From contig NZ_JAFFJV010000001.1 in NCBI RefSeq assembly GCF_016924645.1, positions 186,001-250,000 on the forward strand: DNA of 64,000 nucleotides, given 5' to 3'. This DNA is from Rufibacter psychrotolerans. Its GTDB lineage: Bacteria > Bacteroidota > Bacteroidia > Cytophagales > Hymenobacteraceae. Shown one piece after another: positions 16,171 to 24,793 of the stretch; positions within the stretch are counted from its first letter, which is position 1, and each line of letters starts with the position of its first letter. The translations under genes were made by a program, and so were the position numbers. Under the pieces are notes generated by a model that saw only the letters and a program-made list of their open reading frames with translations, ran no database searches and was not told where the DNA came from.

Positions 16171-17937
16171 ATGGAAAACAGATTCCCAATAAGTAAGTAC
16201 CTGGGCCTGGTGTCTGCCATGCTGCTGTTGCTGTTCACCGTCAATGCCTGCCAGGATGAGGATTTTGAGATGACCACCACCTCAGACGTGAACATCACTG
16301 AATACCTGAAGCAGGAGCCGGGCCGTTTCTCGCTCTTCTCCAAGATTCTGGGCATTACCAAGGCAGAGGGTTCGCTGTCGGCGTACGGCACCTACACCAC
16401 CTTTGTGCCCACCAATGCCGCCATTGAGGCTTACCTCCGGCAGCAGGGCAAAGCCTCGGTGGAAGAACTGGAGGTAAACGAGCTCACCAACCTGGTCAGA
16501 TTCCACCTCATCCGGGACACCATTACCACCAAAGACTTCACCGACGGCAAGCTGCGCACCGCCACCATGAACGGGCAGTACATCATAACCGGCGCCCAGA
16601 ACGTGGGCGGCGAGACCAAGCTGACCATTAACAAGCAGGCGGTGCTGGAGCAACCCGACATTAGGGTAGGCAACGGGATCATCCACGTGATAGACAATGT
16701 GCTCAAGCCCTCCAAGCAAACGCTGGCCCAGATGATCAGCGGCAACCCAGAGTTCTCCATCTTCAGCCAGGCCCTGCGCGAAACCGGCTTGTATGATGTG
16801 CTGAATGTGCTGCCCGAGAATCAGCCAGATTCTACCAAAATGTTCAACACGGTGCTGGTAGAGTCAAACGCGGTGCTGGCCAAGGCGGGCATCAACTCCT
16901 ATGAAGAGCTCAAGGCCAAGTACTCAGACACGGGCAACCCGGCCTCGCCGGCAGACAGCCTGTACCTGTTTGTGGGATACCACATCCTGCCCGGGCTCAA
17001 GTACCTGCCAGACGTTTTCACGGCTCCGTCGCACCCCACCCTTTCTCCGCTTGACGTGGTTACCACCAAACTGGTGGGCAGTACCATCCTGATCAATGAC
17101 GACACTTTTAACGGAGTTCATGAAAAAGGGGCCGAAATCAACCGTACCGCCAGCGATAACTCCGCGGCCAACGGGGTATTCCACATCATGGAGGCCCCTT
17201 ACGCCATCAAGGTCAGGTTCCCTTTTGCGGTGTACTGGGAAGTAACCGACCAGCCCGAGATCAGGAAATTGTCTAACTACCGCAAGGGCAACAGCCCCAA
17301 GTACAACCCCGGTGACCTGCAGGATGTGAACTGGCAGATGGGCTCAGTGCAATACATAGTAGCGCCCGAGGCCCGAAAGTTCTACGTGTACAACAACGAC
17401 TTCCTGCAGTTTCCGGCCCTGAGAACCAATGTGGCGGCCAACAGCTGGATTGAGTTCAAGACCCCGATGCTGGTGAAAGGCCGGTACAAAGTGTGGATCT
17501 GCTTTATCCGGCGCGGCGGCGGGGGCGGGGTTCAAGTGTCGTTCAACGGCAAAGTGCTGCCCAAGATCCTGAACCTGAGAGAGAGCCTGCCGGGCGAAGT
17601 GCTGGTGGGCAGCCACTGGACCTATCCGCAGGGGGTAACCCCAGAATCACTGGAGGCGCTGGGCAAGAAGATCACCTTCGGCGGCAGACCCGAGGCCCAG
17701 TTTGCGGTGCCGTACTACAACAACCCCAACCAGACCATAGATTACTACCGCGACAACTACGCGCTGCTGGCCGGCACCATTGACGTGGAGAAAACCGACC
17801 GCCATACCCTGCGCATGGACGCGGTGTGGGAAGGCAGCGGCGACGTGCAGTTTGACATGATCCACTTCATCCCAGAAAACGAAGACCAGCTGTGGCCTAA
17901 GTTTAACCCAGACGGAACCATTGTGCCCAAGCCCTAA
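16171..17937 (+). CDS. Fasciclin-domain lipoprotein with C-terminal beta-sandwich (DUF5108-like)
   Basis: The ATG at 16171 gives 588 aa with lipobox TVNAC near residue 27. Two FAS1-like repeats (YTTFVPTNAAIEAYL at ~75; a divergent second repeat around FNTVLVESNAVL at ~230) are followed by a ~220-residue C-terminal region beginning near KVRFPFAVYWEVTD. That region contains KGRYKVWICFIRRGGGGGVQ and HTLRMDAVWEGSGDVQFDMIHF, the pattern of a carbohydrate-binding-module-like jelly roll, resembling DUF5108 fasciclin proteins. It starts 27 nt after the SusD stop, in the same operon. A role as third component of the SusC/SusD uptake complex is likely but inferred. Confidence 0.8.
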   Translation: MENRFPISKYLGLVSAMLLLLFTVNACQDEDFEMTTTSDVNITEYLKQEPGRFSLFSKILGITKAEGSLSAYGTYTTFVPTNAAIEAYLRQQGKASVEELEVNELTNLVRFHLIRDTITTKDFTDGKLRTATMNGQYIITGAQNVGGETKLTINKQAVLEQPDIRVGNGIIHVIDNVLKPSKQTLAQMISGNPEFSIFSQALRETGLYDVLNVLPENQPDSTKMFNTVLVESNAVLAKAGINSYEELKAKYSDTGNPASPADSLYLFVGYHILPGLKYLPDVFTAPSHPTLSPLDVVTTKLVGSTILINDDTFNGVHEKGAEINRTASDNSAANGVFHIMEAPYAIKVRFPFAVYWEVTDQPEIRKLSNYRKGNSPKYNPGDLQDVNWQMGSVQYIVAPEARKFYVYNNDFLQFPALRTNVAANSWIEFKTPMLVKGRYKVWICFIRRGGGGGVQVSFNGKVLPKILNLRESLPGEVLVGSHWTYPQGVTPESLEALGKKITFGGRPEAQFAVPYYNNPNQTIDYYRDNYALLAGTIDVEKTDRHTLRMDAVWEGSGDVQFDMIHFIPENEDQLWPKFNPDGTIVPKP

Positions 17938-17983
17938 CTAACACATGGCGCTAATGCGAGTTGGCGCTGCAAAACCGCTGAAA

Positions 17984-19414
17984 ATGACTAGTAAGATAAA
18001 CACGGTACTTGTGCTCCTGGCAGCTTTCACCCTGGCGTTTACGGGTTGTAAAGATGCGTGGGAGGAGGAAACCTCCATCACAGACCAGGCCCTGCGGGCC
18101 AACCTGCTGCAGAGAGTAGAGGAAAACCCAGACCTAAGTAAATTTAAGGAGTACCTGACGCAAACGGGCTATGACCAGGTCCTTGCCTCCTCCAAGAAAT
18201 ACACAGTCTGGGCGCCCACCAACCAGGCCCTGGCCAATCTGGATGCCGCCATCCTCAACGACCCCGAGCAGCTGAAGAAGTTTGTGGCCAACCACATTGT
18301 GAACCAGGCCTACACCCGGGGGCAGGCCACCGAACTTCGGCTGAAAACCCTGAACGGCAAGTACGTGAAGTTCCACGGCACCCGGCTGGAAGACGCCCAA
18401 CTGGTGCAGGGCGACACCTGGGCCAACAACGGCATCCTGCACGTGATCAACAAGGCGGTCATGCCTAAGATGAACGTCTGGGAGTACGTGCAAACCACCG
18501 CTTACCAGCAGAAGGACGCGATCCTTGCCCTGGATTACACGGTGCTTGACCCCAACAAGGCCGAGCAGACGGGCGTGGACCCTTCCACCGGCAAGCCCAT
18601 CTACAAGCCGGGCTCCGGCGTGGTGGCCAAAAACCACCTCTTTGACAAAACAGGCCACCTGGGCAACGAAGACCAGGAGTACACCTTCATCCTGCTCACC
18701 AATGACGCCCTGGCCGCCGAAAAGGAAAAGTTGAAGCCCTACACCAACGGGGGCAACCCCGACTCTACGGACAAGCTCGCCTCTTTGTATGTCATGAAGG
18801 ACCTGGCGTTCAAAGGACTGTACCTGCCCGAAGACCTGCCCGCCTTCCTGTATTCTGAGGATGGCGTGAAAGTGCCCCTTGACAAAAGCGCCATTGTAGA
18901 CTACCAACTCACCAGTAACGGAATTGTGTACACCATGCGGGCCGCCGATGTGCCGCTGGCCGATAAGCTGGTGCCCAGAAAGGTGGAAGGGGAGGAGCCG
19001 GTAGGCTTCAGCCGTACCGACAAGGCCGCTAACATCACCTACCGTCTGAGAAGGAATCCTGAGACCGGCCAGCTCTTCAATGACATCTACATCTTCAACC
19101 ATAAGGTGCCGCTCTTCCATGTTAAATACCAGCTTGCCAACGTGTACAGCGGCACGTACAAAGTGTACTGGGTGGCGCCCAATGACGTGCAGACGGTTAA
19201 GTTCAAGCAGCGCTTCGCCGTGAACGACCCCGCCTCTGAGCATTTCCCCGAGACCGAGGTGGCCCTGGACAATTTCAAGGAAGTGTACGTGGGCGAGTTC
19301 ACCGTGGACCAACTGGGCAACCTGGACCTCTACATAGTAGGCGCCGACAACGGGGTGGACCAGACCAACTCCATCAGCTTAGATTACTTCAGGCTGGTGC
19401 CCCAGCTCCCATAA
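17984..19414 (+). CDS. Fasciclin-domain lipoprotein with C-terminal beta-sandwich
   Basis: The ATG at 17984 gives 476 aa with signal and lipobox AFTGC near residue 20. The first FAS1 repeat is clear (KKYTVWAPTNQALANL, ~75; NNGILHVINKAVMP, ~155) and a second is looser (YTFILLTNDALAAEK, ~240). The final ~110 residues (YSGTYKVYWVAPND … SISLDYFRLVP) look like the end of the neighbouring fasciclin protein and like carbohydrate-binding jelly rolls, which often end in a strand of this type. It lies 46 nt after one fasciclin gene and 32 nt before a SusC, so it may serve the second SusC/SusD pair. An upstream start at 17945 is possible but gives no better signal peptide. Confidence 0.8.
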   Translation: MTSKINTVLVLLAAFTLAFTGCKDAWEEETSITDQALRANLLQRVEENPDLSKFKEYLTQTGYDQVLASSKKYTVWAPTNQALANLDAAILNDPEQLKKFVANHIVNQAYTRGQATELRLKTLNGKYVKFHGTRLEDAQLVQGDTWANNGILHVINKAVMPKMNVWEYVQTTAYQQKDAILALDYTVLDPNKAEQTGVDPSTGKPIYKPGSGVVAKNHLFDKTGHLGNEDQEYTFILLTNDALAAEKEKLKPYTNGGNPDSTDKLASLYVMKDLAFKGLYLPEDLPAFLYSEDGVKVPLDKSAIVDYQLTSNGIVYTMRAADVPLADKLVPRKVEGEEPVGFSRTDKAANITYRLRRNPETGQLFNDIYIFNHKVPLFHVKYQLANVYSGTYKVYWVAPNDVQTVKFKQRFAVNDPASEHFPETEVALDNFKEVYVGEFTVDQLGNLDLYIVGADNGVDQTNSISLDYFRLVPQLP

Positions 19415-19446
19415 AACAGTTGTAGTTAGTGGTTTAACTGAATGAT

Positions 19447-22400
19447 ATGCAAATATTTACCCAACTAGGTAGGAATTCCCTGTGCCTGATTTTTCTAGTC
19501 TGCTCTTTCTCCGTTTGGGCGCAGAATCAGGAAAACGGGCAGGAAACGGGCGCAGACCAGGTACAGCAAGAGCCGGCCCAGAAACGCTCGGGCCTGAAGG
19601 CAACCGGCACCGTGCGGCACGCCACCACCGGCGAGCCCTTGCCCGGCATCAACATCAGCATCCCCGAGTACTCCGCGGCCCTGACCGACGAGAAAGGGAA
19701 CTTTGCCATTGAGGTACCTTCGTATGAGGCTACCTTGCTGCTGAGCGGCCAGACCATCCAGAACAAGCAGGTGGCGCTCAAGGGCAGGCAAGACGTACAA
19801 GTAGCCCTGCACGAAGACGCGTTCAGCTCGGTGTATGAAACGGCCCTGCTGCCCAGCGGGTCCCTCGCCAGGAACCAGATTCCTTACAGCGTGGCCACCC
19901 TCAACATGTCCGGCAACTGGGCGCAGCCCTTTGAGACCGCCGACAACTTTCTGCAGGGCCGGGTAAGCGGCGTGGACGTGACCAGAAGGTCAGGCACGCC
20001 CGGGCAGGGCGCCGAAATGCTGATCAGGGGGTTCTCTTCCCTCAATGCCAGCAACCGGCCCCTCATTGTGGTAGACGGCATGGTGTACGATGATTATTCC
20101 TACGGAAAGTCCATTCTCTCGCAGCACATCAACAATCCGCTGTCTAACATTGACATCAAGGACATTGACAACATCACGGTGATCAAAGACGGTGCTTCGC
20201 TGTACGGTACCAAAGGGGCCAACGGCGTGATCCTGATTACCACCGCCCATGCCAAGGAGCTGGCCACCAAAATTGACTTTGCCGCGTACGGCGGGGTGAA
20301 CTTCGCGCCTAAAAACCTGCCCGTGATGGACAGCCGCAACTTCAGGCTGTACCTTGCAGACATCCTGAAGTCAAGCGGGATGACCGATGCCCAGATAGAG
20401 GCCCAGCCCTACATGAACGATGACCCGGCTAACCCCGAGTACGCCCGCTACCTGTCCAATACCAACTGGCAGGACAAGGTCCTGGCCAACAGCACCAGCC
20501 AGAATTACTACATGAAGGTCACCGGCGGCGACAACATTGCCAAATACGCCTTGTCGGTGGGCTACCTGGAGAACAAGGGCATTGTGCGGGAAACCAGCCA
20601 GCAGCGGTACAGCACCCGCTTCAACGCCGACCTGAACCTTACTCCCCGGCTCAAGGCGGTCACCAGCCTGTCGTTTACCTTGAATGAGCAGGACCTGAGC
20701 AACCAGGGCCTGGACTTTGTGACCAACCCCATTCTGGCGGGTTTGGTGAAGGCTCCTTTCTTACGGGTGCAGCAAGTGACCCCTGAAGGCATTGAGTCGC
20801 CCAACCTGGCCGATACCGACGTCTTCAACAGAAGCAACCCGGTGGCACTCATTAACAACGTGCAGGCCCAGGACCAAAGCTACCGCTTCTTCGGGTCGGC
20901 TAAGTTCATGTACGCGCTTACCAAGTACAGCAGCGTGAACTCCCTCATAGGCCTCACCTTTGACAAAGTGCGCGAGAACCTCTTTATTCCCCGCCTGGGC
21001 GTGGCCTCTGAGGTGCTGGACAACGCCATCGCGTTCAGTCGCCTGGGCAACCGGGTGCAGCGCTACTACTCTCTGTACAATGACTCGTACTACGCCTATA
21101 ACCGCTCCTGGGCCGGCGGGCACAGCCTCACCGGGAACGTGGGCTTCCGGTACAGCAACATCAGGAGCGAGGAAGACAGAACCTACGGCTTCAACTCCCC
21201 CACCGATGACTTCACCACCGTGGGTACGGGCGAAAGCTCCCTGCGCGCCTTCACCGGCGACATTGGCGAGGCAATCTGGCTGAACACCTACCTGTCGGCA
21301 GATTACAGCTGGCTGAGCAAGTACCAGTTGAGTTTTAACCTGTCTGTTGACGGTTCCTCCAGGTTTGGCAGGCAGATTTCCAATGCTCCGGCCATTGGCG
21401 GCAACCGGTTGGCGGTGCTGCCCTCTGTGGCGGCGGCCTGGGTCCTTTCCTCAGAAAGGTTCATGGCCGGCCTGAGCAACGTAGACCTCTTGAAAGTAAG
21501 GCTGAGCTACGGCCTCACCGGGAACGACGACATTGGCAACTACACCGGCCGCCAGTACTACGTGTCCAGAAACCTGTTGGGCGCGCAGGGCACCATCAGG
21601 GGCAATCTGGCGAATCCGGCCATTAAATGGGAAACCAATACCAAACTGAACCTGGGCGTGGAGACCGCCTTGTTCAATGAGCGGCTCTCCGTGAGCGTAG
21701 ACGTGTTCCAGAACAAGACCACGGACATGCTGGTGTACGAGCCGGTGCTGCCGGCCTCGGGCTTTGACTACGTGCTCACCAACAACGGGGGCATGAAGAC
21801 CAGGGGGGTAGATGTTTCGGCGTTCAGCCGGGTGCTGGACAAGGCCTTCAAGCTGGACCTGGGCCTCACGCTTTCCTCTTACCGGAACGAGATCACCCGT
21901 CTGCCCAATGACCGGCTGCTCACCGACTTTGCCGGGGCCACCATCCTTACTGAGGTGGGCCGGCCCGCCAGCCAGTTCTATGGCTACAAAACCAACGGCA
22001 TTTACGCCACCCAGGCCGATGCTGCCAACGCCAACCTCAGCACCCGCTTGAGCGATGGTAGCCTGGTGCCGTTCCAGGCGGGCGATGTGCGGTTTGTGGA
22101 CCTGAACAACGACAACATCATTGACCAGCAGGACAGAACCATCATTGGCGATGCCAACCCAGACTTCTTCGGGAGCCTCAGCGGGAACCTGTCCTGGAAA
22201 CGCTTCTCTCTCTCGGCCCTTTTCACCTTCCGGAGCGGCAACGACATCTACAACGCGGTGAGGGCCAACCTGGAGTCGGGCAGCACCACCCAGAACCAGT
22301 TGGCCAGCGTCATGAACAGATGGCAGTTTGAGGGCCAGAACACCTCCATGCCAAGGGCCAACTTCGGTGACCCGCTGGGCAACAACCGCTTCTCTGACCG

Positions 22401-22647
22401 CTGGATAGAAGACGGTTCCTACCTGCGGCTAAGAACCATCTCGGTATCGTACGCCCTGCCGGTGAAGCCTGGGTTTGTGAAGAATGCCTCGGTGTACGCC
22501 ACGGCCAATAACCTGTTCACCAGCAGCAGTTACCTGGGCTATGACCCCGAGTTCAGTGCCGCGGGCGGCCCCATTGCGCAGGGCATTGACGTGGGCATGG
22601 AGCCGTTGTACAAATCCATCCTGTTTGGAGTGCGTGTTGGTCTGTAA
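19447..22647 (+). CDS. SusC/RagA-family TonB-linked outer membrane transporter
   Basis: A 1066-aa protein with a signal peptide ending VWAQ. An N-terminal regulatory-like domain (about 50-120, ATGTVRHATTGEPLPGINISI) precedes the plug (LQGRVSGVDVTRRSGTPGQGAEMLIRGF, then VIKDGASLYGTKGANGVILITT), followed by the barrel and an aromatic-rich end (LFGVRVGL). It is more divergent than the copies at 11372 and 43816: the region linking regulatory domain and plug lacks the usual 'LDEVVVIGYG' segment. It is paired with the SusD 13 nt downstream. Confidence 0.93.
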   Translation: MQIFTQLGRNSLCLIFLVCSFSVWAQNQENGQETGADQVQQEPAQKRSGLKATGTVRHATTGEPLPGINISIPEYSAALTDEKGNFAIEVPSYEATLLLSGQTIQNKQVALKGRQDVQVALHEDAFSSVYETALLPSGSLARNQIPYSVATLNMSGNWAQPFETADNFLQGRVSGVDVTRRSGTPGQGAEMLIRGFSSLNASNRPLIVVDGMVYDDYSYGKSILSQHINNPLSNIDIKDIDNITVIKDGASLYGTKGANGVILITTAHAKELATKIDFAAYGGVNFAPKNLPVMDSRNFRLYLADILKSSGMTDAQIEAQPYMNDDPANPEYARYLSNTNWQDKVLANSTSQNYYMKVTGGDNIAKYALSVGYLENKGIVRETSQQRYSTRFNADLNLTPRLKAVTSLSFTLNEQDLSNQGLDFVTNPILAGLVKAPFLRVQQVTPEGIESPNLADTDVFNRSNPVALINNVQAQDQSYRFFGSAKFMYALTKYSSVNSLIGLTFDKVRENLFIPRLGVASEVLDNAIAFSRLGNRVQRYYSLYNDSYYAYNRSWAGGHSLTGNVGFRYSNIRSEEDRTYGFNSPTDDFTTVGTGESSLRAFTGDIGEAIWLNTYLSADYSWLSKYQLSFNLSVDGSSRFGRQISNAPAIGGNRLAVLPSVAAAWVLSSERFMAGLSNVDLLKVRLSYGLTGNDDIGNYTGRQYYVSRNLLGAQGTIRGNLANPAIKWETNTKLNLGVETALFNERLSVSVDVFQNKTTDMLVYEPVLPASGFDYVLTNNGGMKTRGVDVSAFSRVLDKAFKLDLGLTLSSYRNEITRLPNDRLLTDFAGATILTEVGRPASQFYGYKTNGIYATQADAANANLSTRLSDGSLVPFQAGDVRFVDLNNDNIIDQQDRTIIGDANPDFFGSLSGNLSWKRFSLSALFTFRSGNDIYNAVRANLESGSTTQNQLASVMNRWQFEGQNTSMPRANFGDPLGNNRFSDRWIEDGSYLRLRTISVSYALPVKPGFVKNASVYATANNLFTSSSYLGYDPEFSAAGGPIAQGIDVGMEPLYKSILFGVRVGL

Positions 22648-22660
22648 TTTTTGATAGAAG

Positions 22661-24421
22661 ATGAAGAAGATAACCCTAAAAATAGCCACCCGTTTTCTGG
22701 CGCTCAGCATGGGTCTGGCGGGCACGGTGGCGTGTGAAGACACGTTTGACACCACGCCCAAGAACGCTGTAGACTACAAGAACAACTACCAGGATATTTA
22801 TGACGCCGACGCCGCCGTGACCGGCATCTACGGGGAGTTCCTGTACCTGGCCCGGCAGTACGAGGTGCTCAATGAACTGCGGGCCGACCTGATGAGTGTC
22901 ACCCCCAACGCAGATGTGTACCTGCGGCAGATTGCCACGCACAATGTCTCGCTTGACAACCCGTACGCAGACCCCAAGCCGTTCTACAAGGTAATCCTGA
23001 ACTGCAATGACGTGCTCAAGAACCTGAAGATCATGAGCGAGAACAACAAGATCACGCAGGCCGAGTTTGACCAGAGGCATTCAGACGTGCTGGCCCTGCG
23101 GGGCTGGCTGTACTTTCAGCTGGGCCTTCACTTCGGTGAGATCCCGTACGTGACCGAGCCCATGGAAGACGTTGCCGATGTGCAGAACAGCGCCAACTTC
23201 CCCCGGGTGAAGCTCCAGGACCTGGTGCCCAAGTTGATTGCCGAGCTGGAGGCCCTGCCGTTCAAGAACCCTTACCCAGAGTCCAGCTCGCTCAACACTC
23301 AGATAGACGGCTACCCTACCAAGCTGCTCTTCATCAACAAGTACTGTTTATTGGGCGATTTGTATCTTTTTAACAATAACTACCGCCAGGCGGCCATTGC
23401 CTACAAGAACGTGCTGGAGACCACCACGCCGCTGGGCGAAGGGGCCGGCTACACCTACTACAACACTTACATGGGCAGCAGCGGCACTGACAATGATGCC
23501 ATCTCGGCCTCGGCCTGGCAGACGTTCCTGTCCCGCTCCCCGCAGGATAGGGAATTTCAGGCCGAGTGGATCTGGGCCCCGGTGTTTGACAAGAACTTCC
23601 AGCCGCAGAACCCGTTTATTGACCTTTTTTCCAACGCGGGCGGTAAATACCTGGTGAAACCCTCCAAGCAGGCCATTGAGAACTGGCAGAACCAGGTGCA
23701 GACCAACGATGCGCCGTATGATCTAAGGGGCGAGGACAATTCCTACAAGATCATCAACGGGCAGCCGGTCATCATGAAGTTCCTGTACAACTATCTCAAC
23801 GGCACCACCGGCATTCCGGTGAACCTGCTGGAAAAGAGCGGAAAATGGTTCCTGTACCGCGCCAGCCTGCTGCACCTGCGCTACTCAGAGGCCGCCAACC
23901 GCGAGGGCCATGACAAGATTGCCTACGCGTTCCTGAACCAGGGCGTGCGTACCACCTATAACTTCAACCCCAACGCCACCGCCGTTGACGACAAACAGGC
24001 CACGTTCCTGCCGTTCCCCTATGATCTGGACGGCCGTAAATTGGATGCGCCCCGCCACCGGGGCAAACACCACCGCAACCTGGGCATCAGGGCCCGGGTG
24101 AACACCAAGCCGTCACTCATAGATTCGGTGCGGTTCTTTGATATGTCTGACCCTAAGCGGTTTGACAAGCCGGTGCTGGACGAAGCGGCTTTCACCCAGT
24201 ACATGGAAGACAAGATCATAGACGAGGCGGCCCTGGAACTGGCCTTTGAGGGCAACCGCTGGCAAGACCTGGTGAGAATTGCTCTTAGAAGAAATGACCC
24301 GGCCTACCTGGCCGACAAAGTGTACCAGAAACTCCAGAAAGAGGGCAACCCCGAGGCCTCGGCAGTACGGGCCAAGCTCATGGACAAAAACAATTGGTTC
24401 CTGCCTTTCCGGTGGAAATAA
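22661..24421 (+). CDS. SusD/RagB-family nutrient-binding lipoprotein
   Basis: A 586-aa lipoprotein, lipobox GTVAC near residue 25, then DTFDTTPKN. SusD features are LRGWLYFQLGLHFGEIPYVTEP at ~150, LLFINKYCLLGDLYLFNNNYRQAA, FLYRASLLHLRYSEAANREG and the terminal ALELAFEGNRWQDLVRIAL. It is longer than the typical ~500-aa SusD. It partners the upstream SusC and ends the operon; a strong terminator follows 24 nt after its stop. Confidence 0.93.
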   Translation: MKKITLKIATRFLALSMGLAGTVACEDTFDTTPKNAVDYKNNYQDIYDADAAVTGIYGEFLYLARQYEVLNELRADLMSVTPNADVYLRQIATHNVSLDNPYADPKPFYKVILNCNDVLKNLKIMSENNKITQAEFDQRHSDVLALRGWLYFQLGLHFGEIPYVTEPMEDVADVQNSANFPRVKLQDLVPKLIAELEALPFKNPYPESSSLNTQIDGYPTKLLFINKYCLLGDLYLFNNNYRQAAIAYKNVLETTTPLGEGAGYTYYNTYMGSSGTDNDAISASAWQTFLSRSPQDREFQAEWIWAPVFDKNFQPQNPFIDLFSNAGGKYLVKPSKQAIENWQNQVQTNDAPYDLRGEDNSYKIINGQPVIMKFLYNYLNGTTGIPVNLLEKSGKWFLYRASLLHLRYSEAANREGHDKIAYAFLNQGVRTTYNFNPNATAVDDKQATFLPFPYDLDGRKLDAPRHRGKHHRNLGIRARVNTKPSLIDSVRFFDMSDPKRFDKPVLDEAAFTQYMEDKIIDEAALELAFEGNRWQDLVRIALRRNDPAYLADKVYQKLQKEGNPEASAVRAKLMDKNNWFLPFRWK

Positions 24422-24445
24422 CCCTAACCTAATACAACCCTGGTG

Positions 24446-24478
24446 AAAAGCTGCCCCTGACAAGGGCAGCTTTTTTTA
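24446..24478 (+). terminator. Rho-independent terminator ending the first SusC/SusD operon
   Basis: A perfect 11-bp stem (24446-24456 with 24464-24474), 7-nt loop and a T run, beginning 24 nt after the SusD stop. Confidence 0.92.
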
Positions 24479-24793
24479 TGGCCTTGCCGGCCCAATCGGT
24501 CTGCATGAAATTTTTACCCGCCTAACAGGATACGGCAGGATAATATCATGCAAGTTTACTTTTATGTTTAGGACTGTAATAGGAGAAGCCCCCCGTTGGC
24601 GGGTCTGCCCCCAGTTTCTTATAGTAAGGCGCCTTTGAGCAGTGCCCGCTGCCGGTGGTTTTAGGGCTGTTTTCTGGAAAACGGACCCAAAACACAGAAA
24701 CTGGGAAAACCGGTGAGCGGAAGCGCGGGAGTGGGGCAAAGGAGGGTTGGGAAAGAAGCAAGTACAGTAGTAACCGAACGAAAATAGCAATAG
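24479..24793 (+). other. Spacer holding a promoter module and one palindrome
   Basis: No gene. It holds the direct-repeat promoter at 24526-24570, a 36-bp palindrome at 24658-24693, and a ~220-nt leader before the gene at 24794. Confidence 0.6.
24526..24570 (+). promoter_or_regulatory. Direct-repeat promoter module (pectin-degradation operon)
   Basis: CAGGATA at 24526-24532 and 24536-24542, both perfect, 20 nt, then TATGTTTA at 24563-24570. It should drive the operon 24794-33762, within which no other module is found. Confidence 0.75.

Noticed and set aside
18134..19312. 392-codon minus-strand open frame inside a fasciclin gene
   Set aside because: It is antisense to a coherent lipoprotein in an operon; its composition (rich in V, G, H, L) is typical of an antisense shadow of GC-rich coding DNA.
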